From JAAYDI01 sp052034005 (lineage in GTDB: Bacteria > Planctomycetota > Planctomycetia > Pirellulales > Pirellulaceae): a stretch of DNA of 64,000 nucleotides. This document shows positions 54,526 through 63,018 of this stretch, one piece after another. The translations under genes were made by a program, and so were the position numbers. The stretch lies in NCBI GenBank assembly GCA_052034005.1, contig JBPOJB010000023.1, positions 193,795-257,794 on the forward strand. The letters run 5' to 3'. Positions within the stretch are counted from its first letter, which is position 1. Each line of letters starts with the position of its first letter. The notes under the pieces were generated by a model, which was not told the origin of the DNA, searched no databases, and worked only from the letters and a program-made list of their open reading frames with translations.

Positions 54526-54988
54526 CGCCCGACCTGGCGCCGGGAAAGAACCAGGGTGTTTTAACGGTTAACGTTTGTCGTTGGTGTTCCGCGCCCCATC
54601 TAACCTGCGCCTGCTCTGGCCCTCTACGACTTGTGCCCTGCCAAGCGGCCAGACAAAGACGGCCTCTTCCGTCCCGAAGGGACAGCTGTATCACAGCCCA
54701 GGGCGAAGGCCCGGCGAGCCGTGCGAGCCGGGCCGCAGCCCTGGGTCGCGTCCACCCACCGGACCCGAGTCCCAACGGGACGGCGCTAATCCCAGGCGTT
54801 TTCGTGCGTCCCTATCCCGCCGGTACGGACACACGGGCTTGCTCATCGACGTCCAGAAACGATCACCAATGGAACAAATCTTCCCAAAGCAAGACAGGCG
54901 AAGTTTTCCCCGATTTTCACCACCCCACGCCCGACCGGCTTCCGGGCTGCGCCCGCGTGATCGGCTCTCAGCCTCGTCGTCGCCCGGA
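54526..54988. other. Convergent intergenic region with repeat element
   Basis: 463 nt between the SH3-like and HEAT genes. It holds the repeat at 54671-54781. Otherwise no gene; TTTTAACGGTTAACG near 54559 resembles GTTAACGGGTTAAC after tRNA-Asn, perhaps by chance. Confidence 0.4.
54671..54781. repeat. Compound palindromic intergenic element
   Basis: Three dyads in a row: GTCCCGAAGGGAC (54671-54683); a large hairpin in which CCCAGGGC pairs with GCCCTGGG and, inside, GGCCCGGC pairs with GCCGGGCC (54697-54745; 8+8 bp, symmetric 3-nt internal loop, 11-nt apical loop); and GTCCCAACGGGAC (54769-54781). The outer two are near-identical. This is like the palindromic elements scattered through planctomycete genomes. 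Confidence 0.75.
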
Positions 54989-56254
54989 TCACCGCGCGTG
55001 CGATTCGCGCCAGCGCTGCAGCTGCTGCCGGATCCCTTCATCCGCCTCCTGCGTTTCCATTTCCAGCAGCCGGCGCACCACGCGGGGGTCTTGCGCGGTG
55101 ACCATCCGCGACACGGCCGCGTCGCGCACGAGAGGATCGGGGTCTTGACTGAGCCACACAAGCCAGCGGCCGGCCGCGTCGGGCAGTCCGGCCACCGTCT
55201 CGACCAGTTGCAGCCGGTCCGCCACACGCGGGCTGGTCAGCCCGCGCGCCAACATCAGCTCCCGGGCTCGATAGCCGCGCCGGGCAAGGATCTCTTCCGC
55301 CTGCACCGCCTGCGGCATGTCATCACCGTCAAGGTACGAAAACAGCGCGCGGTCGGGCAGCTGCGGCAGGTTCGAATCCGCTGGGAGCGTCGCGTCGCTT
55401 GACAGCGGCTGGATCGGTGAGCGGTGTGCGTCGGATGCGGCATCCGCTTGCGGACGTTCGGACAGCATCCGGGGCGCCGCCGGCCGGTCGTCCGGATCCT
55501 GGCCGGCCGGTATCCGCGGCGCACGGGGAATTGGCAACAACGTCGGCTCGCGCGGGCCCACAGCGCGCGGCTCGGCAGCCGCGGCCCAGGACGTCCCTTG
55601 CCCGGGCAACTCCGCTTCCTCGACCGGCAGGTTGCCGCCCGGGATCGCCGACCGGCTCAAGTCGAACTCGGGTCGCAAGCGGCTGTCTTCCAACGGCGCC
55701 GGGGCGGCGGATGCCTCGCGCGGTTCGCGCCGTTCGGGTGCGGCGGTCGTCACCGTCATGCTCGTGCCCCGCGCACGCAACACATGCTCACAATCACCGA
55801 TCAGGGCGGCACGATCGACATGCCGAATGTCAATCGGCCAGTCGAGAATCTGCAGGGCCAAATCGCCTGCCGCGCTGCGCGCCGGACGCGGCCACCGGTC
55901 CACGCGCCGGGCCAGGTTGCGGGCCAGCTCACCCACTCGGCCGCTGGATTGCTCAGGAGGTAACGTTCGCCAGCCGTCCACCTGCGCGCTCAACACCGCG
56001 GCGGCCGACGTGGCCACGGCCGGACGCTCGCTGCCCAGCGCGTCCACCAGCGCCAGGACGCCGATCCGGCCCAGGCGGGACAACTGCTCCAACTCCTCCG
56101 GCACCTGCGCGTCGGGAACCGATCGCAAGTGCCCGGCAAGGTAGCCGGCCACCAGGTCCGCGGGCCCGCGACCGGTCCAGCGCATCACCCCGGCGGACGC
56201 GGCGCCCACGAAGACAACCAACAGCAGCCAGACGCAGGTGCGTCGAGTGATCAT
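54989..56254 (-). CDS. Membrane-anchored HEAT-repeat protein
   Basis: 421 residues with an N-terminal membrane anchor or signal peptide (TCVWLLLVVFVGAASAG), HEAT-like helices at residues 35-130 (RIGVLALVDALGSERPAVAT), a long Pro/Ala/Arg-rich disordered middle and further HEAT-like repeats at the C-terminus (WLVWLSQDPDPLVRDAAVSR). Probably a protein-interaction scaffold. ATG 56254 follows GGAGGCTC. Confidence 0.72.
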   Translation of the reverse strand: MITRRTCVWLLLVVFVGAASAGVMRWTGRGPADLVAGYLAGHLRSVPDAQVPEELEQLSRLGRIGVLALVDALGSERPAVATSAAAVLSAQVDGWRTLPPEQSSGRVGELARNLARRVDRWPRPARSAAGDLALQILDWPIDIRHVDRAALIGDCEHVLRARGTSMTVTTAAPERREPREASAAPAPLEDSRLRPEFDLSRSAIPGGNLPVEEAELPGQGTSWAAAAEPRAVGPREPTLLPIPRAPRIPAGQDPDDRPAAPRMLSERPQADAASDAHRSPIQPLSSDATLPADSNLPQLPDRALFSYLDGDDMPQAVQAEEILARRGYRARELMLARGLTSPRVADRLQLVETVAGLPDAAGRWLVWLSQDPDPLVRDAAVSRMVTAQDPRVVRRLLEMETQEADEGIRQQLQRWRESHAR

Positions 56255-56686
56255 GAGGAGCCTCCGAGACGTTGGGCGGTAGGCACGCGGCGCGAGGCGG
56301 ACGGGCGATGGGCCGGAGTGCACTGGCCGACGGCGGCGGATTCTCGCCAAGTGACGCGTGCACGACAAGGGCAGTTGGGAACGACCGGCACAGAAGGGTG
56401 GAGCACTGCGGCCGCGGACCCGCATTGGTCAACCGTGCGGGACGCGGCGGGCCCACACGCTTCGCGCGGCACGTCCGGCCGCCCGCCTCCGGGCGGATGC
56501 TAGCACGGCCGGGCCGGAATTTTGACTGAGCTTGGGCACCCGAATTAACCGAACAATCAGTATGACCGGCAGATCTTGCCACGGACCGCGCCGTGTGCGC
56601 GGGCATGCGTGCGGCCGAGAGGCCGCGCGGGCATGGGATGCGGGGCGTGTCGAGACTCGCCGTCGGCCAGACAACAAGGGGGGACA
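56255..56686. other. Divergent region, nothing clear
   Basis: 432 nt between the HEAT gene and the Tat-type gene. TTGACT at 56522 has no good -10 at the right distance. No other motif is seen. Confidence 0.35.
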
Positions 56687-57634
56687 ATGCGCATTCAGGC
56701 GACAGGGCTGTCGGCATGCGAACAGCCGGGTATCACCGTACGGGGACCGGCGGGCGAGCGCCGCTGGGGGCGGCGTGCGTTTCTGCAATGGGCGACCGGC
56801 CTGGTCGCATTGGGGGCCGTTGTGCGGGTCCCACGCGTCGCCCGGGCGAACGTGCCGGACCGGTCGGCCACCACGCTCAGTGCGCGCGAGGAGGCTCAGC
56901 GCGACGTGCCGCTGGCGAGCCTGCAGGAGCCGCTGCGCTCCAAGATCCGGCAGATTGTGATGCAGCCGACCGTCTACCGGCGGATGCCGGTGGAGGTCGT
57001 GCCGTGCGATCCCGACCTGTACGTGTTCCTGGTGCGATACCCGGAGATCGTGGTCAACATGTGGCAGTTGATGGGCGTCACGAAGGTGGAGATCCAACGC
57101 AAGGGTCCCTACGTGTACGACGCTCAGGACGGTGCGGGCACCGTCAGCAAGGTCGAGCTGGTATACGGCACGCGCGAGAAACACCTGTTTCTGGCCGAGG
57201 GATACTATGACGGCCCCCTCTTGCCGCGTCGCGTGACGGGCCGCTGCGCGGTGATGTTGACCTCGGCCTATTCGCTCGACCAGACGCGCCAGGACTACAT
57301 TTCCAACCGGCTCGACGTGTTCCTGCAGGTCGACCGCGTCGGCGCGGAACTCGTCGCCAAGACCCTGCATCCCCTGATGGGCAAGACGGTCGACTCGAAC
57401 TTCTCCGAGACGATCCGGTTCCTCAGCCAGGTCTCGCACGTCGCCGAGTCGAACGGGCCCGGCGTACAACGCCTGGTCACGCGACTGACCAGCGTCGATC
57501 CGAGCGTGCGGGAACGATTCGCGCAGATCACCACGACGATCAATCAGCGCGCCATCATGCGGGCCATGACGGACGGCCCTCAGGAACCGATGGAACGGCT
57601 CGGAGACCTCGCGGGCGAGAGCCGCGTGAAGTGA
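56687..57634 (+). CDS. Exported protein of unknown function with Tat-like signal
   Basis: 315 residues. The N-terminus GERRWGRRAFLQWATGLVAL has twin Arg followed by AFL and a hydrophobic stretch, close to the Tat motif (RRxFL). The mature region is conserved-looking alpha/beta sequence (EIVVNMWQLMGVTKVEIQRK; NRLDVFLQVDRVGAELVAK), without an assignable domain. ATG 56687 follows AAGGGGGG. Confidence 0.72.
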   Translation: MRIQATGLSACEQPGITVRGPAGERRWGRRAFLQWATGLVALGAVVRVPRVARANVPDRSATTLSAREEAQRDVPLASLQEPLRSKIRQIVMQPTVYRRMPVEVVPCDPDLYVFLVRYPEIVVNMWQLMGVTKVEIQRKGPYVYDAQDGAGTVSKVELVYGTREKHLFLAEGYYDGPLLPRRVTGRCAVMLTSAYSLDQTRQDYISNRLDVFLQVDRVGAELVAKTLHPLMGKTVDSNFSETIRFLSQVSHVAESNGPGVQRLVTRLTSVDPSVRERFAQITTTINQRAIMRAMTDGPQEPMERLGDLAGESRVK

Positions 57635-57675
57635 GCGGCGATCGGGCATCCGGCCGCGCGAGGGCTCGCCGCGCG

Positions 57676-59316
57676 TCAGGCGTCGCCTCTCTCCGGATCC
57701 GGCCGCTTCACCCGGTCGCGGAACAGCTCGATCGCGGCGGCCTTGAGACGGGTCAGGTCCAGCTTGCCGCTCCCGAGCAGCGGCAGCTCGTCGACCAGCA
57801 CGAAGCTGTCCGGGGAGGGAACGTAGATGTTGGGCAGTCCCAGGTTGGCCAGCCCGTTGCACAACTCGGCCGGTGACTGCGGGAGCGGCAGGTGCATGAC
57901 CACCAGCCGTTCACCCTTGCGCGGATCGGGCACCGCGGTCACCGCGGCGCGCAGACCCTCCTCGATGTTGCCGATCAGGCGCGCGAGCGCCTCTTCGATC
58001 AGAATGTGGGGCACCATCTCGCCGCCGATCTTCGAGAACCGGCTCTCGCGCCCGGTGATCTTGATGAACCCATCCGCGTCGATCTCCGCCACATCGCCCG
58101 TCACGTACCAGCCGTCCCGGATCACCTCCGCCGTCAACTCCGGCCGACCGTAATAGCCCTGCATGATGTTCGGGCCTTTGATCAACAACATGCCCCGCTG
58201 GTTGACCCCCAACTCCCGGCCCGTATCCAGATCGACAATCTTGGCCGACACCCCGGGGATCGGTCGGCCCACCGTGCCCTCCCGACAGCCTGCCGTGGAC
58301 CCGTCCAGCGCACGGCTGGGCGGGATGTTCACCGAGACCAGCGGCGAAGTCTCGGTGCAACCGTACCCTTCGCGCGGCCGAATGCCGAACTTCGCCTCGA
58401 ACGCGTCCGCCACGTCCACCGGCAGCTTGTCGGCCCCGGTGACCACGACGTCGACCGTCGCCAACTCGTCCTTCTCACAGCGCCGCAGGTAGGAACGTAA
58501 GAAGGTCGGCGTCGCCAGGATGATCGTCACGCCATGATCCTTGCACAGCTTGCCCACCACCCGGGCCTCGAGCGGATTGAAGTGGAAGGCGCCGCGGACC
58601 TCCAAGCCCAACACGGTCCACATCGTGATGGTGTAGCCGAACGAATGGAAGAAGGGCAGGATGCCCAGCAACACATCGGTGGGCCGCAGCCGGATCACCT
58701 TGAGCACCGCGTCCACGTTCGAGGCGATGTTGCCGTGCGAGAGCATGACCCCCTTCGGCTCGCCAGTCGACCCCGACGTGAAAACCAACGTCAGCAGGTC
58801 CTCCGCCTTGGCCTCGTGCAGACCCAAAGACCGGATCAGCCGCTCCGCCGGAACCAGGTAGGCCTCCACCGCGCTGAGCAGTCGGTCGGCCAGAGTCACC
58901 TTGTCACGCAGGTCCTCCAACAGCACCAGTTCGGCGTTCAACGTGAAGTCGAACCGCTCCATCACCCTCCGACTCGTCAGGACATGCCGGATGCCCGCCT
59001 GATCGATGCAGGACTGTACCACCTCCTGCGACATCGTGTAGTTCAAGTTGACCGCCACACGCCGGTCGATCCCCAGCGCGGCATTGACCGCCAGGGCCGG
59101 CACGGTCGGCGGCAGAAGCACACCCACGTGCAGTTCGTCGGCCGCGAGGACCTCGCGCCGCAACAGCCGGCGCAGGATAAGCGTCCGCAGCAGCAGCGCC
59201 CCCCCGGTCAACGTGACCCCCATCGAATCCGCTACCTTCCGCTGCCACTTCTGCCGCTTGCAGGACCGGATGAACTGCTCGGTCACATAGGGCACGGCCT
59301 CTGGTCGTGGTTGCAC
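57676..59316 (-). CDS. Acyl-ACP synthetase-like AMP-binding enzyme (Aas C-terminal type)
   Basis: 546 residues. AMP-binding signature VFTSGSTGEPKGVMLSHGN, A5 motif GYGCTETSP, A7 GWYVTGDVAEID and A10-like LLGSGKLDLTRL. The start (PYVTEQFIRSCKRQKWQRKV ... LRREVL) corresponds to the linker of Aas and related proteins, so this is the synthetase half without the acyltransferase half. It probably activates free fatty acids and loads them on ACP or CoA. Start is GTG 59316 with GGGGGAG at 8 nt; ATG 59451 would add 45 residues of unlikely sequence. Confidence 0.82.
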   Translation of the reverse strand: MQPRPEAVPYVTEQFIRSCKRQKWQRKVADSMGVTLTGGALLLRTLILRRLLRREVLAADELHVGVLLPPTVPALAVNAALGIDRRVAVNLNYTMSQEVVQSCIDQAGIRHVLTSRRVMERFDFTLNAELVLLEDLRDKVTLADRLLSAVEAYLVPAERLIRSLGLHEAKAEDLLTLVFTSGSTGEPKGVMLSHGNIASNVDAVLKVIRLRPTDVLLGILPFFHSFGYTITMWTVLGLEVRGAFHFNPLEARVVGKLCKDHGVTIILATPTFLRSYLRRCEKDELATVDVVVTGADKLPVDVADAFEAKFGIRPREGYGCTETSPLVSVNIPPSRALDGSTAGCREGTVGRPIPGVSAKIVDLDTGRELGVNQRGMLLIKGPNIMQGYYGRPELTAEVIRDGWYVTGDVAEIDADGFIKITGRESRFSKIGGEMVPHILIEEALARLIGNIEEGLRAAVTAVPDPRKGERLVVMHLPLPQSPAELCNGLANLGLPNIYVPSPDSFVLVDELPLLGSGKLDLTRLKAAAIELFRDRVKRPDPERGDA

Positions 59317-59466
59317 CGCCTTCACTCCCCCATCGATCAATGGCTCGCCAGTGCCTTCGACAAACCGTCTCGAGCGCGAACGGAATGACTGTAGCAAACG
59401 GCTGGGCGTTTTGCCACCTTCCGGCGCCCGGAAGGCCGGGCCGGCTCGCAACCGGGGCGGGGCGAC

Positions 59467-59754
59467 TCAGCCGGGCTTGGGCATGGCCAGGCTGTGGAGG
59501 ACCAGGACGGCACCGACCGAGATCATCATGAACCCCAGCCAGCGCGGCGGCTTGATCACCCGCTGACTGGGCGGCGCTTGCCAATTGAAGGCCGGCATGA
59601 AGGTGGTGGCGACCACGTCGTCCTGATGCAGGCGTTTGGCGATGATCTCGGTCGTCTTCTGGTTGAGCACGAACGAATCGACCATGCGGAACTGGACCCC
59701 CAGGGCCAGGATGACCAGGCCGATCACCAGCCATTGATTGCGGTTGATTTCCAT
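59467..59754 (-). CDS. Small two-helix membrane protein
   Basis: 95 residues, MEINRNQWLVIGLVILALGV opening, two membrane helices (about 8-26 and 73-92) and a 45-residue loop. GGAGG lies six bases before the ATG. Upstream of and on the same strand as the acyl-ACP-synthetase-like gene, so possibly cotranscribed. Function unknown. Confidence 0.75.
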   Translation of the reverse strand: MEINRNQWLVIGLVILALGVQFRMVDSFVLNQKTTEIIAKRLHQDDVVATTFMPAFNWQAPPSQRVIKPPRWLGFMMISVGAVLVLHSLAMPKPG

Positions 59755-59983
59755 GTACCGCCTCCCTCCGGATACCCGGAAACACCGCCTGCGACGGCGG
59801 CCTCTGGTTGTATCGAACGCCGACGGACCGGTCTTCATTCCCCGGGCGCCGGCAACGGATATGCAAGTCCCACCGGCCAGGCGCGTCCTGCCGGTTGTAG
59901 GACCCCCGCCACGGCCGTTTCTGGCTCGCGCGCCGCCCGCGACGTATGTTCTAGAGAGTGCACTCGAGGCCAGGAACCGACCC

Positions 59984-60457
59984 ATGAGGCGAACCCACGA
60001 CCACACGCCGCGCTGCTTGATCGCCGCCGCCCTGGTCGCGTGGCTGGCCACGCCGGCGGGCGGCCTGCCGCCCGATCACCGGCCAGCCCGCGATGACGGT
60101 CCGGGTGAGACCGCCGCGACGACGACCCAGGCGCCCGATCCGGCGCAACGCCTGCGCGAAGGGTCACTCATCAAAGACCTCCCCGGCACGTTCGTATCGG
60201 CCGGCGAGCGGATCGCGTTCTACCCGAGCGATCAGGACACGGCGCTCCCCGTGCTCGAGAACCAGGCGCTGGAGCGCGTCGCGGGGATGCTCGAGCAGGC
60301 GCCCGGCCGCGTCTGGAGCGTCAGTGGTACGGTCACCGAGTTCCGAGGCCGCAACTACCTGCTGATCAGCCGCGCTGTGGTCCGCCCGCGACACGCGACA
60401 TCCGCCGAGCACGCCGTGCAGTTGACACGCCCAAACAGACAGCCCTATGATCCGTAA
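59984..60457 (+). CDS. Exported small protein of unknown function
   Basis: 157 residues, signal peptide (CLIAAALVAWLATPAGG), a disordered linker, then a compact beta-rich part (GTFVSAGERIAFYP ... VWSVSGTVTEFRGRNYLLIS). I recognise no family. ATG 59984 follows AGGAA. The promoter for the STAS gene lies inside its last codons. Confidence 0.68.
   Translation: MRRTHDHTPRCLIAAALVAWLATPAGGLPPDHRPARDDGPGETAATTTQAPDPAQRLREGSLIKDLPGTFVSAGERIAFYPSDQDTALPVLENQALERVAGMLEQAPGRVWSVSGTVTEFRGRNYLLISRAVVRPRHATSAEHAVQLTRPNRQPYDP
60422..60451 (+). promoter_or_regulatory. Promoter of the STAS/anti-sigma pair
   Basis: Perfect TTGACA (60422-60427), 18-nt spacer, TATGAT (60446-60451). Lies within the end of the preceding gene; the transcript would start close to its stop codon at 60457. 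Confidence 0.65.
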
Positions 60458-60505
60458 TTGAGACCCGTTCAGCACGCTCAGAGCCTGGATTCAGAGAGAC
60501 TTGCC

Positions 60506-60859
60506 ATGCCCACACATCGACGAGTGGAAGTGTCCGAGGTCGGCGATGTCACGGTCGTCCGGTTCGTCGACCGCAAGATCCTCGACACCGCCAACATCCA
60601 GGAGTTGGGCGACGAACTGTTTGCCCTGGTGGAAGATGACAACCGCAAGAGCCTGTTGCTCAACTTCTCGCGGGTGGAGTTCCTGTCGAGCGCGGCGCTG
60701 AACAAGCTGATCCTGCTCGATCGGGCCGTCAAGAAACACGGCGGACGGCTCAAACTGTGCAACTTGCGGCCGGAGATCCAGGAGGTGTTTGTCATCACCC
60801 GCCTGAACCAGAGGTTCAACATCCACGAGGAGGAGGCCGACGCGTTGGCCAGTTTCTGA
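60506..60859 (+). CDS. STAS-domain anti-sigma factor antagonist
   Basis: 117 residues, one STAS domain. The usual phospho-serine site is FLSSAALNKL (Ser61-Ser62), the position modified by the partner kinase in SpoIIAA/RsbV proteins. Starts at ATG 60506. With the HATPase protein 118 nt downstream it forms a partner switch that controls an alternative sigma factor or another output. No sigma factor gene is seen nearby. Confidence 0.87.
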   Translation: MPTHRRVEVSEVGDVTVVRFVDRKILDTANIQELGDELFALVEDDNRKSLLLNFSRVEFLSSAALNKLILLDRAVKKHGGRLKLCNLRPEIQEVFVITRLNQRFNIHEEEADALASF

Positions 60860-60977
60860 GCCCCCAACAAGGACCATTGTCGTTTTGCAACCCTCTCGCT
60901 GTACCCGGCCCAGGCCGGTGCCGACACTGTCCATGAGGCGGCAACCGACGCAGACCACGAGATAACGAGCGTTTCCG

Positions 60978-61421
60978 ATGTCCAATAACGGCTGGATCTG
61001 GTCCCTCGAGCAGCGCATTGCCAGCGACGCGGCCCAAGGTCGGGAGGTCGTGTCGCGAATCCTCGAGGCTCTCGAGCAGGAGCAGTGGGCCGAACACGAC
61101 GTGTTCGCCGTCCATCTGGCCATGGAGGAGGCGCTGGTCAACGCCATCAAGCATGGAAACCGCCGCGACCCGGCCAAGATGGTGGAAGTCGTCTGCCGTC
61201 TGGCGAAGGACCGCGTCCAGATCCAGATCACGGACGAAGGGGTCGGGTTCGACCCCGAGTCCGTGCCGGACCCGACCGACGAGGAGAACCTGGAAGTCCC
61301 CTCGGGGCGTGGGCTGATGCTGATGCGGTGTTACATGACGTCGGTCGTGTTCAACCCGCAGGGCAACCAGGTCTCGATGGAGAAGGTGCGGAACCGGACC
61401 GACGCCCAGGGGGCCGGCTAG
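60978..61421 (+). CDS. Anti-sigma factor kinase of the RsbW/SpoIIAB type
   Basis: 147 residues, HATPase_c_2 fold. N box EEALVNAIKHGN (50-61), G1 box DEGVGFDP (86-93), G2 box GRGLMLM (110-116). It would phosphorylate the STAS partner on Ser and bind an unknown target. The separate spacing suggests one transcript from the promoter at 60422. Confidence 0.88.
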   Translation: MSNNGWIWSLEQRIASDAAQGREVVSRILEALEQEQWAEHDVFAVHLAMEEALVNAIKHGNRRDPAKMVEVVCRLAKDRVQIQITDEGVGFDPESVPDPTDEENLEVPSGRGLMLMRCYMTSVVFNPQGNQVSMEKVRNRTDAQGAG

Positions 61422-61499
61422 GACACGTCCGGCCGCCGCAGGCGGGCCGGTCCCCCCCCGCGGTGACCGGCGACCGCCCCACCGGCCGCCGTGCACACA

Positions 61500-61528
61500 T
61501 TGCGGGAATCGCGACGATACAATAAATT
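61500..61528 (+). promoter_or_regulatory. Weak candidate promoter of tRNA-Asn
   Basis: TTGCGG (61500-61505), 17-nt spacer, TAAATT (61523-61528); TACAAT overlaps at 61518. The match is modest. Confidence 0.35.
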
Positions 61529-61558
61529 GTCCGTTGCCGGTCGATGAGCCCGGACTGA

Positions 61559-61633
<75 letters not shown>

Positions 61634-61677
61634 GAGATTCTGGCCTCGAAACTGGCCTGTTAACGGGTTAACGCACG

Positions 61678-61706
61678 AAGCCGAGAGTGAACGCTCTTGG
61701 CTTTTT
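61678..61706 (+). terminator. Rho-independent terminator of tRNA-Asn
   Basis: AGCCGAGAG (61679-61687) pairs with CTCTTGGCT (61694-61702), 9 bp with one G-U, loop TGAACG, followed by TTTT (61703-61706). The best terminator in the window. Confidence 0.8.
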
Positions 61707-61776
61707 GCATTTCTAGCCGCGTTTTCGCGGGTTTGCGACGATTCGGGTCACTAAACCGAAATTCTAGTTCCGCAAC

Positions 61777-61913
61777 GGTTGCTCTCGGGGTCCGGAAGCA
61801 ACCATGGAGGTTGGGCTCGCACCCCGGGAGCAACCCCTTCGAACTCTCTGACTCTCTCGTTAACAAGCGTCGTTCCTTAACAACCCGGTTGCTCTCGGAC
61901 GCCGAGAGCAACG
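61777..61913. repeat. Three related 27-nt hairpin repeats
   Basis: Units at 61777-61803, 61809-61835 and 61887-61913. Each starts GGTTG and ends GCAAC plus C or G. The third is a perfect 11-bp stem GTTGCTCTCGG / CCGAGAGCAAC with loop ACG; the first two keep the outer arms (GGTTGCT / AGCAACC) but differ inside. Spacing is 5 and 51 nt, so this is not a CRISPR. Confidence 0.75.
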
Positions 61914-62064
61914 GTCGTCGAACATGCGCTTCGGTGCTCGCTTATCTGTCCGTCCGCGCCGCCAATGCCCGCGCCATTCCGGTAGGTTCCAGTAATCGAG
62001 CAATCGAGTACGCGAGCTTCGGCGCGAGGCATCTGACAACCGTCGTGCACCGCTGGAACTCGCG

Positions 62065-62093
62065 TTGGCGGCATGACTTGCGATCTCTACAAT
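62065..62093 (+). promoter_or_regulatory. Promoter of the DUF488 pair with overlapping palindrome
   Basis: TTGGCG (62065-62070), 17-nt spacer, TACAAT (62088-62093). The -10 lies inside the dyad CTACA-A-TGTAG (62087-62097), a possible repressor site. The start codon is 55 nt downstream. Confidence 0.6.
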
Positions 62094-62148
62094 GTAGGTA
62101 GGTGCGATCAAGTCGCTGCACTGGGAGAAGCCATGGACGGGAAACGCG

Positions 62149-63018
62149 ATGTTGAATCGACAGAAACTATTGATCTTACTGCTCAAACTGGCTGATCGCC
62201 CAGTCTCCCGAACCGAATTGACCAAGTGGTGCTTTCTGTTGCGGTCCGAGGGGGAAACGTCCGGAGGACCAGCCTTCTACGATTTCGTCCCGTATTTGTA
62301 TGGGCCGTTTTCCTTTGCGCTCTACCAGGAAGCGGAAAAGCTGGTGGCGCAGAACTACCTGTGCGACGATGGCGACAACCATTGGTCCCTTAACACTCAG
62401 TTCGCAGCGTCCGTAGGCACACCGGGAAGGGACATCGAACGTGATGCAAAGCGATTGCTTTCACGTTTTGGAAAGAAAGACGCGGCTTCTCTCGTCGATT
62501 ATGTCTATGAGCGATACCCCGCTTTCACCGTAAACAGTAAACGTCGCAAGCTCGAAGCCCGACCGGAAGCGAAACCCGCAGTCTTCACCGCCGGCTATGA
62601 AGGACTGAGCATTGACGGGTTTCTCAATCTGTTGATTGTCTCGGGAATCCGACGACTCATCGACGTTCGCAATAATCCCATCGCCAGGAGATACGGGTTC
62701 CACAAGTCGACCCTGCAGCGACTCACTGAGCGGCTCGAAATCGATTACGTCCATCTGCCCCAGCTCGGGATCCGAAGCGAAGACCGGCAGAGCCTCGTTG
62801 ATCAAGAGGCGTACGACACTCTTTTCGACAAGTACGAGAACACCGTGCTACGAAATGAGCGACAAGCCATTCAGCAGGTGGGGCGTCTCGTGAACGAACT
62901 GCCGAGCGTCCTGGTGTGCATGGAATCGGAACCGAAGTGCTGCCACCGCTCAAGACTGGCAGCGACCGTTTCCAAGGCGACGAAGCTCCCGATTAAGCAC
63001 CTCATGGGAGCGACATGA
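62149..63018 (+). CDS. DUF488 protein with a Panacea-like N-terminal domain
   Basis: 289 residues in two parts. Residues 1-125 resemble the Panacea/DUF4065 fold (KLLILLLKLADRP ... FYDFVPYLYGPFSFALY), a domain used in antitoxins and protease adaptors. Residues 145-285 are DUF488: FTAGYEGLSIDGFLNLL, IDVRNNPIARRYGFHKSTL, IDYVHLPQLGI and the hallmark CMESEPKCCHRS (Cys-Cys-His at 264-266). The biochemical role of DUF488 is unknown. Codon use is less GC-rich than its neighbours. The stop overlaps the next start (ATGA), so both proteins are made together. Confidence 0.85.
   Translation: MLNRQKLLILLLKLADRPVSRTELTKWCFLLRSEGETSGGPAFYDFVPYLYGPFSFALYQEAEKLVAQNYLCDDGDNHWSLNTQFAASVGTPGRDIERDAKRLLSRFGKKDAASLVDYVYERYPAFTVNSKRRKLEARPEAKPAVFTAGYEGLSIDGFLNLLIVSGIRRLIDVRNNPIARRYGFHKSTLQRLTERLEIDYVHLPQLGIRSEDRQSLVDQEAYDTLFDKYENTVLRNERQAIQQVGRLVNELPSVLVCMESEPKCCHRSRLAATVSKATKLPIKHLMGAT

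Noticed and set aside
61777..61913. CRISPR array
   Set aside because: Only three units, inner sequences differ and spacing is 5 and 51 nt.
61697..62101. 134-residue frame after tRNA-Asn
   Set aside because: No ribosome site, starts inside the terminator region and crosses the three hairpins.
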